A stretch of DNA of 64,000 nt from Ovis canadensis (Eukaryota > Chordata > Mammalia > Artiodactyla > Bovidae), in contig NC_091727.1 of the NCBI RefSeq assembly GCF_042477335.2, forward strand, positions 125,767,501 through 125,831,500, written 5' to 3'. The number at the start of each line of letters is the position of its first letter. Positions within the stretch are counted from its first letter, which is position 1. Both the position numbers and the translations under genes were made by a program. The notes beneath the pieces are model-generated. The model searched no databases and had not been told where the DNA came from. It saw only the letters and a list, made by a program, of their open reading frames with translations. Shown one piece after another: positions 52,316 through 63,719 of this stretch.

Positions 52316-53889
52316 ATAATCATTATTTGGTTGATCATTACCTAATGTATTCGTTAAATTTCCAAATTATAATCTGCTGATCACTAGAAATCTTTTTAAG
52401 TATCTAGGAGTTTCCAAGATATCTTGGTGTTTCAAATTCACAAGAGAAATTTGATACTTACCTAAGATGAAGCTAATTAAAATATTATATACATTTCCTT
52501 TTACTGAGAATTATATCAAATTGTGATTGCATGTCTCATGCTGATCAAATGCTCTAAGTAGCAGTTATATGTTTTTGTTTTTTTTTTTGTTTTTGCCTCG
52601 CCAAGTATGGGGAATAAGCTATAATAGATATAATTTAATAGTTATTATTATTCACAATCTGGAGTTCATAAAGACAAATAATTAAATCTTTGCTGGTAAG
52701 GTTGAGAAGTACTCTCCTTGTAATAGTTGATGTACAGTAGTGTGGAGTCACAAAGAAACAGTCTTTGTGTCAACAAGATGCCATAATAATTCCCAAAAGA
52801 CAAACTTTGCAACAGCTGGGGTATATTGAAGTATCTCATTAGGTATCTTTATAAAATCTGTCAATCACTTTCACAGGAAAAAAAAAAAAAAGGTCAGTAT
52901 CACGTAGCACTTTAGGAGATAATAATGGCAGAAATCAAAGTGACAAAGGTGGCAGTTAAAACTAATCCTCTGGTACATTGGTGCTGAGGTGTTAAAATGG
53001 TCAACATCATCTGATTTTTATGGCATTTAATTACATTGATCCCTTTTATTCTCCTATTGCAGTTATACTGAAGCCAGATTGCTGTAGGGAGAACATTTGT
53101 TTATGATGGGGATTTTGTGTATTCCAAACCTTAGTCCTTCAGATGGTATAAAGAAATCATGCCTTATCAGGACCCAAGGGAATATAGAGATCATCCAGGT
53201 TAACCTTCTCACTACAGATGAGAAATCTGAAGCACAGAGAGTTTTGGAACTATGATTTAAGAATATTAAACCAATAGATTGCTCAACCATTGGGCCTCAT
53301 CAGCAATTACAGTGAAATGTGTACTGCTGGGTTCTTGGCATCCCATTAGATGCTTTATCAACAGTTTCTTCCTGACCTGGCCAAGCACTTAATACTCAAA
53401 TGGAAACACTGGCATCTAGCCTAAAGGGTCCAAAAAGAAACAAAAAATTCACTATTTCTCCCTTTCCTCTCAAGACAAGTCAGTTTATGTATCAGTAATC
53501 TTCATCACGTTTCAATGTTTCTTGCTCAGAGCCAATGTCAACCAATGATCATGAGCAGCTGCCAAATCAGCAATATGGTAGGACTTATAATTTAAATAAA
53601 TTACTCTGATTTCAGCATCAAAATAGATTAGAGGCAGTAAAGAAGGGCAGGGCTAGGAAGAAACTCTTGCTCTGGGAGAAAATGGAAAGAGAAAGAGGAC
53701 TAGAAGGTTCAAAGAGGTTCAAGGAGAGCCTCATGGGAATAAGAGTGAGACAGCAAGAATAGGGCATTATTCACATTTAAGTTTTCATAAGTATAAATCT
53801 GATGCTAGTGAGATCACAGTCAAGAGTTTAATCCACATTTAGGTTGGCTATTTTTTACATCTACTTTGACTTCTACTGCTGCTGCTAGA

Positions 53890-54085
53890 AAAGACTGTAT
53901 CATTTATTGAGGCTTACTTTCTGCCTGCTCTCTGTAAATGGATGAGCTCACTTAATGTTCACCCTATACAACCCTATGAGGTAAGTTCTATTATCTTCCT
54001 TTCACAAATGAGGACATGGGAAATGGTAAGTAGCTTGCCTAAAGTTACGGAGGGTCAGCAGCTTAGCTAAAAAATCCATTTGTTT
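53890..54085 (+). repeat. MIR SINE
   Basis: 'tcatttattgaggcttact', 'accctatgaggtaagttcta', 'cacaaatgaggacatgg', 'agcttgcctaaagttac'. Confidence 0.65.
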
Positions 54086-54292
54086 GATCCACAGCCCATG
54101 GTCTTAACAACCATTTCATACTCTGCTATAGATCTTTAGGATTTTTACAATGCAAGTGTGGTACTTCCCAAAGCCTGCATTTGTATCTACTATGCTAAGC
54201 TGCCTCCCTAAAATATTTCTCTTGTCTCTAATTTTCTATTCACTTAGTCCATGTGCCCCATTGTGAACCATTTAACTTGCCCCTGGACACAA

Positions 54293-55454
54293 CCAGAGAT
54301 CAAATTGCCAACATCTGCTGGATAATCAAAAAATCAGGAGAGTTCCAGAAAAACATCTATTTCTGCTTTATTGATTATGCCAAAGCCTTTGACTGTGTGG
54401 ATCATAATAAACTGTAGAAAATTCTAAAAGAGATGGGAATACCAGACCACCTCACCTGCCTCCTGAGAAATCTGTATGCAGGTCAAGAAACAACAGTTAG
54501 AACTGGACATGGAACAACAGACTGGTTCCAAACAAGAAAAGGAGTATGTCAAGGCTGTATATTGTCACCCTGCTTATTTAACTTATATGCAGAGTACATC
54601 ATGAGACACACGGAGCAGGATGAAGCACAAGCTGGAATCAAGATTGCAGGGAGAAATATCAATAACCTCAGATATGCAGATGACACCACCCTTATGACAG
54701 AAAGCGAAGAAGAACTAAAGAGCCTCTTGAAAGTGAAAGAGGAGAGTGAAAAAGTTGGCTTAAAGCTCAACATTCAGAAAAATAAGATCATGGCATCCAG
54801 TCCCATCACTTCATGGAAAATAGATGGGGAAACAGTGGAAACAGTGGCTGACTTCATTTTGGGGGTCTCCAAAATCACTGCAGATGGTGATTGCAGCCAT
54901 GAAATTAAAAGACACTTACTCCTTGGAAGGAAAGTTATAACCAACCTAGAGAGCATATTAAAAGGCAGAGACATTTACTTTGTCAACTAAGGTCTGTCTA
55001 GTCAAGGCTATGGTTTTTCCAGTGGTCGTGTATGGATATGAGAGTTGGACTATAAAGAAAGCTGAGTGCTGAAGAATTGATGCTTTTGAACTGTGGTGTT
55101 GGAGAAGACTCTTGAGAGTCCCTTGGACTGCAAGGAGATCCAACCAGTCCATTCTAAAGGAGATCAGTCCTGGGTGTTCACTGGAAGGAAGGACTGATGT
55201 TGAAGCTGAAACTCCAATACTTCAGCCACCTGATGCGAAGAGCTGACTCATTTGAAAAGACCCTGATGCTGGGAAAGATTGAAGGCAGGGAGGAAAGGGG
55301 AAGACAGAGGATGAGATGGTTGGATGGCATTACCGACTCAATGGACATGAGTTTGGGTAAAGTTCGGGAGTGGGTGATGGACAGGGAGGCCTGGCATGCT
55401 GCGGTTCATGGGGTCGCAGAGTTGGACACGACTGAGCGACTGAACTGAACTGAA
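54293..55454 (+). mobile_element. 5'-truncated BovB (RTE) retroposon
   Basis: Sense BovB from the middle of the reverse transcriptase to the 3' end (...GACTGAGCGACTGAACTGAA). CTGGACACAA flanks it at 54283-54292 and 55455-55464, a perfect 10-bp duplication. The longest frame, 54433-54990 (185 codons), keeps the palm motif YADDTTL but stops at GRDIYFVN*, and an in-frame stop precedes its methionine. It is antisense to PAK3 within the intron. Confidence 0.95.
54433..54990 (+). pseudogene. BovB reverse transcriptase fragment
   Basis: This frame encodes the second half of an RTE-clade reverse transcriptase: PDHLTCLLRNLYAGQE, then QGCILSPCLFNLYAEYIM (motif B region), then NINNLRYADDTTLM with the catalytic YADD at about residues 78-81, then the thumb. 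It lacks the endonuclease and the RT N-terminus because the element is 5'-truncated, and a stop near 54416 (TAG in 'aaactgtagaaa') and the terminal stop break the frame. It is not a host gene. Confidence 0.92.
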
Positions 55455-55731
55455 CTGGACACAATAAGTTTGATTCCTTTGGAAGAACCACAGAAGATGG
55501 GTCTTCCTGTTTCTGAATCAGTTAAGATTGGTCATGCAGCCAAGAGTTAATTGGACCTAGAATTAGTTTTTAGGACAGGACTTTATCGTCTACTGAGTAT
55601 ATAAGATACACGTACTCCTTGTAGTCCTCTATGTAGAAACTGTATTAATGAGTTTGATATAAAAATATATAGATATCATATTTTCAATAGTCCCACATAT
55701 TTACTTCTTTTGGTAAGACATATTCTTTAAG

Positions 55732-55938
55732 GGGCTTCCCCATGGTGGCTCAGCGGTAAATAATCCACCTGCCTATGCAGAAAAGGTGGGTTCAATCCCT
55801 GGGTGGGGAAAATTCCCTGGAGAAGGGAATGGCTACCCACTCCAGTATTCTTGCCTGGAGAATCCCATGGACAGAGGAGCCTGGCGGGTTACAGTCCATA
55901 GGTTCGCAAGAGTCAGACATGATTTAGCAACTAAACAA
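55732..55938 (+). mobile_element. Bov-tA SINE
   Basis: Sense copy, 'ggggcttccccatggtggct' to 'gacatgatttagcaactaaa'. Confidence 0.88.
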
Positions 55939-57029
55939 TGGCTAAACAACAGTTGCTTGGGGCTCAGGAATGGTAACAATGTTACCATTACTGGCAATAA
56001 TGCTGCCAGAAAAGAAGAGATTCAGAGTTTCTTATAATTTGCCACTCAATATTTCACCACTAAATTAAAAAAAAAAATTGTGCAAAAATTGTTATCTTAG
56101 TACCTTTTTAAGTATACAGAATGTGGCGAAGGGCCAGGTGATATAGTCTTTAATTACTAGGATTATAAACAGAAACAGGCAATTTTTTGTTCTTTAGCTA
56201 GGGCATGACTTTCCCCAGTGTATTCATGGTCATCTAATTTTAAATAGAATTGTAACACATTATGGGTGTGGGGCCAGGGAGCTCAGTGGGTTATAGTCTA
56301 GGGATAATGAGGCCAAGGCTTAATCCGTGGAAAGGCCTGCTAACTCTCAACTACTCACTCCAAAATTAAGTCTAAGCAACTGTTTGCCAGTATGCACTAT
56401 TGGTTTCAAGAGGGCCTAGAGAGGAAAAAGGTAGGGGAGGCAGGTGGCTTAATACAAGCTCATTGCTGTGGCTGGAAAAAAACAACCTGAAGTGCAACCT
56501 CTGCTAATGGTGGCTGATTGAGTGGTGTCATCTTTCTTTACAAGGGACAGCACACAACACAGTGCATTTAAGAGTATTAAGTAGAACTGTGTCTGAGTGT
56601 TTCCTGTGGATGTACAGGTCAGCAGTGGACTGCTGCAGGGGCAGGGGCTCTGGGTGCAGCAGACTTGGGTATGGCATAAGCCCTTTTGGAGGAGGTCACC
56701 ATTAACCCCAACATATAGCTGCTAGAACTTACACAGGATGGGGGAAATAGACTCTTGGAGGGCACAAACAGAACCTTATGGGTATCAGGACCCAGAACAA
56801 AGGAGCAGTGACCGTACGAGAGACTGACCTAGACTTGCCTGTGAGTGTCCAGGAGTCTCCGGTGGAGGTGTGGGTTGGCAGTGGCCTGCTGCAGGGTTGG
56901 GGGTACTGAGTGAGCAGTGCCTGCATGGGACCTTTTGAAGGAAGTCGCCATTATCTTTATTACTTCCATGAAAGTTTGGCCTCAGGTCAAATAATAGGGA
57001 GGGAATACAGCCCCAACCATCAACAGAAA

Positions 57030-57237
57030 GTGAAAGTAAAGTCACTCAGTTATGTCCCACTCTTTGCGACCGCATGGACTGTAGCCTACAACGCTCCTCC
57101 ATCCATGGGATTTTCCAGGCAAGAGTACCAGAGTGGGTTGCCATTTCCTTCTCTAGAGGATCTTCCCAACCCAGGATCGAACCTGTGTTTCCCAAATTGT
57201 AGGCAGATTCTTTACCATCTGAGCCACCAGTGAAGAT
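57030..57237 (-). mobile_element. Bov-tA SINE inserted in BovB 5' region
   Basis: Antisense Bov-tA, 'gtgaaagtaaagtcactcag' to 'tctgagccaccagtgaagat'. The duplication ACCATCAACAGAAA stands at 57016-57029 and 57238-57251 (14 of 14), and the flanks join into continuous BovB sequence, so the SINE arrived after the BovB. Confidence 0.95.
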
Positions 57238-57453
57238 ACCATCAACAGAAAATTGGATTAAAGACTTCCTGATCATGGTCCCGCTCATCAGAACAAGACC
57301 CAGTTTCCCCCTCAGTCAGTCTCTTCTATCAGGAAGCTTCCATAAGTCTCTTACCCTTCTCCATCAGAGGGCAGACAGACTGAAAACCACAATCACAGGA
57401 AACTAACCAATCTGATCAAATGGACCTTGTCTAACTCAATGAAACTATGAGCC

Positions 57454-58518
57454 ATGCTGTGTAGGGCCACCCAAGATGGACAGATCATGGTGGAGAGTTC
57501 TAACAAAATGTGCTCCACTGCAGAAGGGGATGGCAAACCACTTCAGTACTCTTACCTTGAGAACCCCACAAACAGTATGAAAAGGCAAAAAGATAAGACA
57601 CTGAAAGAGGAACTCCCTGGGTCGGTAGGTGCCCAATATGCTACTGGAGATCAGTGGAGAAACAACTCCAGAAAGAATGAAGGGATGGAGCCAAAGCAAA
57701 AACAACACTCAGTTGTGGATGTGACTGGTGATGGAAGTAAAGTCCAATGCTGTAAAGAGCAATATTGGATAGGAACCTGGAATGTTACGTTCATGAATCA
57801 AGGCAAATTGGAAGTGCTCCGACAGGAGATGGCAAGAGTGAAGGTCAACATTTTAGGAATCAGTGAACTAAAATGGACTAGAATGGGTGAATTTAACTCA
57901 GATGACCATTATACCTACTACTGTGGGCAAGAATCCCTTAGAAGAAATGGAATAGCCATCATAGTCAACAAAAGAGTCCAAAATGCAGTATTTGGATGCA
58001 ATCTCAAAAATGACAGAATGATCTCTGTTTGTTTCCAAGACAAACCATTCAATATCACAGTAATCCAAGTCTATGTTGCGGCCAGTAATGCTGAAGAAGC
58101 TGAAGTTGAATGGTTCTATAAAGACCTACAAGAACTTCTAGAATTAATACCCCCGAAAGATGTCCTTTTCATTATAGGGGACTGGAATGCAAAAGTAGGA
58201 AGTCAAGAAACACCTGGAGTAACAGGCAAATTTGGCCTTGGAGTACAGAATGAAGCAGGGAAAAGGCTAATGGAATTCTGCCAAGAGAACACAATGGTCA
58301 TAGCAAACACCCTCTTCCAACAACACAAGAGAAGACCCTACACATGGACATCACCAGATGGTCAACACCGAAATCAGATTGATTATATTCTTTGCAGCCA
58401 AAGATGGAGACGCTCTATACTATATAGTCAGCAAAAACAAGACCAGGAGCTGGAGCTGACTGCGACCCAGATCATAAACTCCTTATTGCCAAATTCAGAC
58501 TTAAATTTAAGAAATTAG
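57454..58518 (+). pseudogene. BovB endonuclease domain (decayed)
   Basis: A 354-codon open frame holding an AP-like endonuclease. GTWNV near residue 107 and ISELKW near residue 138 carry the metal-binding Asn and Glu. IIGDWNAKVGS near residue 240 has the Asp/Asn pair, and SPDGQHRNQIDYIL near residue 308 the C-terminal motif (the usual SDH-type histidine region follows and is disturbed here). The family nicks target DNA to prime reverse transcription. The stop at 58516 comes where the parental frame would continue into the linker, so the protein is broken. Not a host gene. Confidence 0.9.
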
Positions 58519-58574
58519 GGAAAACCACTAGACCATTCAAGTATGATCTAAATCAAATCCCTTATGATTATACA

Positions 58575-59114
58575 GTGGAAGTGAGAAAAAGATTCAAGGA
58601 ATTAAATCTGATAGAAAGAGTGCCTGAAGAACTATGGACGGAGGTTCGTGACATTGTACAGGAGACAGGGATCAAGACCATCCCCAAGAAAAACAAATGC
58701 AAAAAGGCAAAATGGTTGTCTGAGGAGGCCTTACAAATAGCTGTGAAAAGAAAAGGAGTGAAAGGCAAAGGAGAAAAGGAAAGATATACCCATTTGAATG
58801 CAGAGTGCCAAAAAATAGCAAGGAGAGATAAGAAAGCCTTCCTCAGTGACCGATGCAAAGAAATAGAGGAAAACAATAGGATGGGAAAAACTAGATATCT
58901 CGTCAAGAAAATTAGAGATACCATGGGAACATTTCATGCAAGGATGGGCACAATAAAGGACAGAAATGGTATGGAACTAAGAGAAGCAGAAAATATTAAG
59001 AAGAGGTGGCAAGAATACACACAAGAACTATACAAAAAAGATCTTCATGACCCAGATAATCATGATGGTGTGATCACTCAACTAGAGCCAGATATCCTGG
59101 AATGTGAAGTTTAG
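58575..59114 (+). pseudogene. BovB linker region (decayed)
   Basis: A 179-codon lysine-rich frame (VRKRFKELNLIERVPEELW onward) between endonuclease and reverse transcriptase. It ends at a TAG (59112-59114) in ILECEV*WALGS, where the sequence simply continues as BovB, so this is a premature stop. Confidence 0.88.
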
Positions 59115-59135
59115 TGGGCCTTAGGAAGTATCACT

Positions 59136-59977
59136 ATGAACAAAGCTAGTGGAGGTGATGGAATTCCAGTTGAGCTATTTCAAATCCTAAAAGATGATGC
59201 TGTGAAAGTGCTGCACTCAATATGCCAGCAAATTTGGAAAGCTCAACAGTTGACACAGGACTGGAAAAGGACAGTTTTAATTCCAATCCCAAAGAAAGGC
59301 AATGCCAAAAGAATGCTCAAACTACCTCAAATTGCACCCATCTCACAGGCTAGCAAAGTAATGTTCAAAATTCTCCAAGCCAGGCTTCAACAATATATGA
59401 ACTGTGAACTTCCAGATGTTCAAGCTGGATTTAAAAAGGCAGAGGAACCAGAGATCAAATCGCCAACATCCGCTGGATCATGGAAAAAGCAAGAGAGTTC
59501 CAGAAAAACATCTGCTTTATTGACTATGCCAAAGCCTTTGACTGTGTGGATCGCAACAAACTGTGGAACATTTTTCAAGTGATGGGAATATCAGACCACC
59601 TCACCTGCCTCCTGAGAAATCTGTATGCAGGTCAAGAAGTAACAGTTAGAACCAGACATGGAAAAACAAACTGGTTCCGAATAGGAAAAAGAATACGTCA
59701 AGGCTATATATTGTCACCCTGCTTATTTAACTTACATGCAGAGTACATCATGAGAATTGCTGGACTGGATGAAGCACAAGCTGGGATCAAGATTGCCAGG
59801 AGAAATATCAATAACCTGAGATATGCAGATGATACCACCCTTATGGCAGAAAGTGAAGAGGAACTAAAAAGCCTCTTGATGAAAGTGAAAGAGGAGAGTG
59901 AAAAAGTTGGTTTAAAACTCAACATTTGGAAAACTAAGATCATGGCATCTAAGACCCCATCACTTCATGGGAAATAG
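59136..59977 (+). pseudogene. BovB reverse transcriptase (frameshifted)
   Basis: The RT N-terminal part (NKASGGDGIPVELFQ, WKRTVLIPIPKKGNAK) lies in one frame to about 59450. The palm domain continues in another frame from 59480 (REFQKNICFIDYAKAFDCVD to NINNLRYADDTTLM). A third frame takes over after 59960 (DFILGVSKITADG). YADD is present, but the frame changes rule out a working enzyme. Confidence 0.9.
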
Positions 59978-61524
59978 ATGGGGAAACAATGGAAATAGTG
60001 ACAGACTTTATTTTGGGGGTTTCCAAAATCACTGCAGACGGTAACTGCAGCCATGAAATTAAAAGACGCTTGCTCCTTGGAAGAAAAGCTATGACCAACC
60101 TAGACAGCATATTAAAAAGCAGAAACATTACTTTGCCAACAAAGGTCTGTCTAGTCAAAGCTTTGGTGTTTCAAAGTAGTCATGTATGGATGTGAGAGTT
60201 GGACTATAAAGAAAGCTGAGCACCAAAGAATTGATGCTTTTGAACTGTGATGTTAGAGAAGACTCTTGAGAGTCCCTTGGACTGCAAGGAGATCCAACTT
60301 GTCCATCCTAAAGGAAATCAGTTCTGAATATTCATTGGAAGGACTGATGTTGAAGCTGAAACTTCAATCCTTTGCCACTTGATATAAAGAACTGACTCAT
60401 TTGAAAAGACCCTGATGCTGGGAATGATTGAAGGCAGGAAAAGAAGGGGACGACAGAGGATGAGATGGTTGGATGGCATCACTGACTCGATGGACATGAG
60501 TTTGAATAAGCTCTGGGAGTTGGTGATGGACAAGGATGCCTGGCATGCTTCAGTCCATGGGGTTGCAAAGTGTCGGACATGACTGAGGGACTGAACTGAT
60601 GTGAACTGAAGTAGAACAAAAAGCATCTTCCATTTCTCCATAAACACTGTTTTCACATATGCTAATGTGTTTCCAATCCCCTTCATCACAAAATCTACTA
60701 TGAAGCTCAGACGGCATCTATTTAGTTCCTCATACCAGTGTTCTATCTTGTACAGCCCCGAATAGATCCGATGAGGAGGCAAATACTTTGGGGGCGGGTG
60801 GTCTTACCCAAAGAATCACTTCTGTAAGCCCTCACGTTACCACTTCTGCTCTTGCAAATATTTTCTTGAACAAAGAAAAACAAGTCAGAGGTTTTATTCT
60901 CAGCACTTATCCCTGAGTTCTATGCTGAATACTGCTTTGTCAGATTTGCAAAGCAAGCTGGTATTCATCCAGTCCTTGAAGAAACAAGTTTCAAAAATAT
61001 TCGTCTTCCATATGGGAACATCATGTTACAATAATAAGAAGAGATAAGTTTGCAAAATACTTAATGTGATATATTTGCTTACTTAAGCACTAAAACTAAA
61101 GTTAATTTAGAGGGATGGGGACTGGGGGGCTTCCAAAAAATGTTTGTTTGCAATTACTGATGAACTGGTCATATCATTATTGTATATAATGATATACTTG
61201 GCAAAGATTCAGAGGTAGACAAAAATTTCTTTGCATCAGATATCCATCTTTATGCATAGGAGGAAAATGATTTCAAGAAATCCTCCCATTGTCACTTGCT
61301 GACAAATTGAGCTGCATGGCTGATTTAATATATGAAGAGACATGACATGCAACAAAGATACTCTGGTATAATATAAACATGGATTATATTGGCCAATGGA
61401 TTCTTCAGAATAGCCTTCTCTTTTGACAGATAATTTCTTGTTAGAATATCTTTCTTAGACATTTTTTCCTTTGAAAATCAGTGTGGGGACAGTTTTTATT
61501 ATTGTACTAAAACCCCACATATTT

Positions 61525-61820
61525 GAACATGGTGAGTTGGCGAGAGTGTAGACAAACAGGCACCCTCATACATTGTTGGTGGGAGTGTTAAATGGAACAA
61601 CCTCTATGGAGGGCAACTTGGAAATGAAAAATACACTTATCTTTTAATGTAACAATTCCACTTTTAGGATTTCATCCTAATGATAAACTTGCATATGTAT
61701 GAAATGGCTTATTTGTTTATAGTAGCAAAATACTGGAAACAAGCTAAATGTTTATCAATTTGAGCCTGGTACATCTAAACCGCAAAACACTGTGCATCTG
61801 TTAAAAAGAATGGAGCACCA
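61525..61820 (+). mobile_element. Old L1 fragment
   Basis: 'gttggtgggagtgttaaatg', 'ctatggagggcaacttgg', 'aacaattccacttttaggat' and 'tttatagtagcaaaatactg' mark the C-terminal ORF2 region of old L1 copies; the codons are degraded. Confidence 0.75.
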
Positions 61821-62289
61821 AGATGGAGCCATCTCTAAGACACAGGCACATGATAACAAAGGAGATATACAGTGTTAACATTGTTAAAAATATATGCACA
61901 GCCTGCATGTGCACAAAGAGAAATGCACCATATATCCCAAATACAAGGTAAGGGGTTCTCTCCCAATTTTTTCCTCAGAAAAAAAGGGAATGACCTTATA
62001 TTCATATCCTTATAAAACCATTTATGCAATGTAATAATTCTCCATTCCCATTTATTTTTATCTACAAAGTACAGTTTAGGAGAGACACAGTAAGTGGAAA
62101 TATTCTCAATCAATGCTAGTTTTAGATGCTCATAAAGAGTGTCTGTCAGAATTGGAAAGAAAGGATGTAAGTACACTATTTCTTAAGGAATGACCTCATA
62201 AATGCAGGTGTTAGATATAAAAACAAAAGTTTTTAAAGGCCACTTCCAAACAATGCAACTTAAATGGGAAGGAAATCTATGAAAGAGGG

Positions 62290-62405
62290 GATACATGAAG
62301 ATGTATAACTAAATCACTTTGCTGTATAGTAGAAACCAAAACAACATTATAAAATGATTTTACTCCAATAAGTTATTTTAATTTAAAAAATAAACCAAAA
62401 AACAA
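62290..62405 (+). mobile_element. Old L1 3'-end fragment
   Basis: 'actaaatcactttgctgtat', 'aacaacattataaaatgatt' and an A-rich end follow L1 3'-UTR order. Confidence 0.65.
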
Positions 62406-62955
62406 AATGAATGCAATGAAAAGGGATCCCAGTAGGTAAAGATGGGACAGTTTGACCATCAAAAATAGTAATAGGTGAATTGAAACAGACTGAAAACATA
62501 AAAAAACCACAAGTTTATAAAGAATTTTTTTAAATAAAAGAGAATACTTCCCTCTTCCACTTAAATCAAAATACCTCTCATTGGACACCTTTGGAAGTAG
62601 CTTGAGTACCAACATGTTATACTGAAAAATGGCAATTTAAAAATTAAGTATTTATCTTGACTTCCCTTCATGAGCTATATTTCAGGGCAACCAAAGACTC
62701 CCCAGCTAAAGAGACAAAGTTCTTTTTAACGTAAGTATTTTAACCGATAAGTGTAGATGGAATGATAAAATTTTAAAAATGGCCATTCTGTAACCTCTAA
62801 TGAAATAATTGATTGGGGCAATAATCATCAATAGACGAAACCTTTAGATGAAAGGCTGATGACAAAATTTGTATTGGAGGGGACAATCACCCAGTGAGTC
62901 TTTTGATCTACTCATCACTAAAACATGGGACAATCAGACACTGTACCTCTTGATA

Positions 62956-63230
62956 TGCTGCTGCTGCTAAGTCGCTTCAGTTATGTCTGACTCTGTGACC
63001 CCATAGGTGGCAGCCCACCAGGCTCCCCCGTCCCTGGGATTCTCCAGGCAAGAACACTGGAGTGGGTTGCCATTTCCTTCTCCAATGCATGAAAGTGAAA
63101 AGTGAAAGTGAAGTCGCTCAGTCGTGTCCGACCCTCAGCGACCCCATGGACTGCAGCCCACCAGGCTTCTCCATCCATGGGATTTTCCAGGCAAGAGTAC
63201 TGGAGTGGGGTGCCATTGCCTTCTCCAGAT
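62956..63230 (-). mobile_element. Bov-A2 SINE (dimer)
   Basis: Antisense copy with two Bov-A monomers joined by 'gaaagtgaaaagtgaaagtg', each carrying 'ggcaagaacactggagtggg' or similar. 'tgctgctgctaagtcgcttc' at the left end is the usual dimer terminus. Confidence 0.9.
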
Positions 63231-63250
63231 GTTAACAAATAAATCAACTT

Positions 63251-63719
63251 AAATTTCTGTTACATTTTTCAGACTTACATAAGAGTAGAAAAAATTGTAT
63301 GGGACCTTCCATATTCTTATAACCCAAATTCAACATTTATTATTATTTTAATATAATCATCATGCCATTATAACATGTATAAAAATTTAACATCAAACAC
63401 CCAGTTGATAATCAAGAGTTGACCATTTGTCTCAAAAATGTGGTTTTTATGGAAAGTGAAAGTGGACTTTCCATTAATGAAAGTGGACTTCTATAAGTGA
63501 AGGTGGACCTTCCACAAAAACTGCATTTTTGAGACAAATGGCCAACTCTTGATTATCAACTGGGTGTTCGATGTTAAATTTTTATGCATGTTGTAATGTC
63601 ATGGTGATTATATTAAAATAATAATAAATATTGAATTTGGATGATAAAAATATGGGAGGTCCTATTCCTATACAATTTTCTCTACTTTTGTGTAAGTCTG
63701 AAAAATGTAACAGAGATTT
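63251..63719. repeat. Long inverted repeat, about 200-bp arms
   Basis: The left arm (63251-63452) begins 'tctgttacatttttcagact' and includes 'cccagttgataatcaagagt'. The right arm (63512-63719) is its reverse complement at roughly 90% identity by eye, including 'actcttgattatcaactggg' and 'agtctgaaaaatgtaaca'. One 6-nt indel lies near 63300/63660. A spacer of about 59 bp (63453-63511) holds three imperfect copies of 'gaaagtggacttt'. Not part of a repeat I can name. Confidence 0.92.

Larger units (their letters stand above)
56588..60608 (+). mobile_element. Near-full-length BovB (RTE) retroposon
   Basis: A 4.0-kb element, about 3.8 kb once an inserted SINE is subtracted. AAGTAGAAC flanks it at 56579-56587 and 60609-60617, a perfect 9-bp duplication. 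The 5' region carries two related GC-rich segments (around 56610 and 56870, both with 'ctgctgcagggg'-type sequence). It is followed by the endonuclease frame, the linker, the reverse transcriptase and the 3' end 'tcggacatgactgagggact'. Stops and frameshifts divide the coding region into at least four pieces. It is antisense to PAK3. Confidence 0.93.

Noticed and set aside
54433..54990. 185-codon open frame as a novel protein
   Set aside because: It is the palm and thumb of a truncated BovB reverse transcriptase.
57454..59977. Long open frames at 57.5-60.0 kb as a host gene
   Set aside because: They encode the endonuclease and reverse transcriptase of a BovB retroposon, broken by stops and frameshifts and framed by a target-site duplication.
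60318..60782. 154-codon minus-strand frame as a gene or PAK3 exon
   Set aside because: Half of it is antisense BovB 3' sequence; the rest matches no PAK family sequence I know. Kept only as a low-interest finding.
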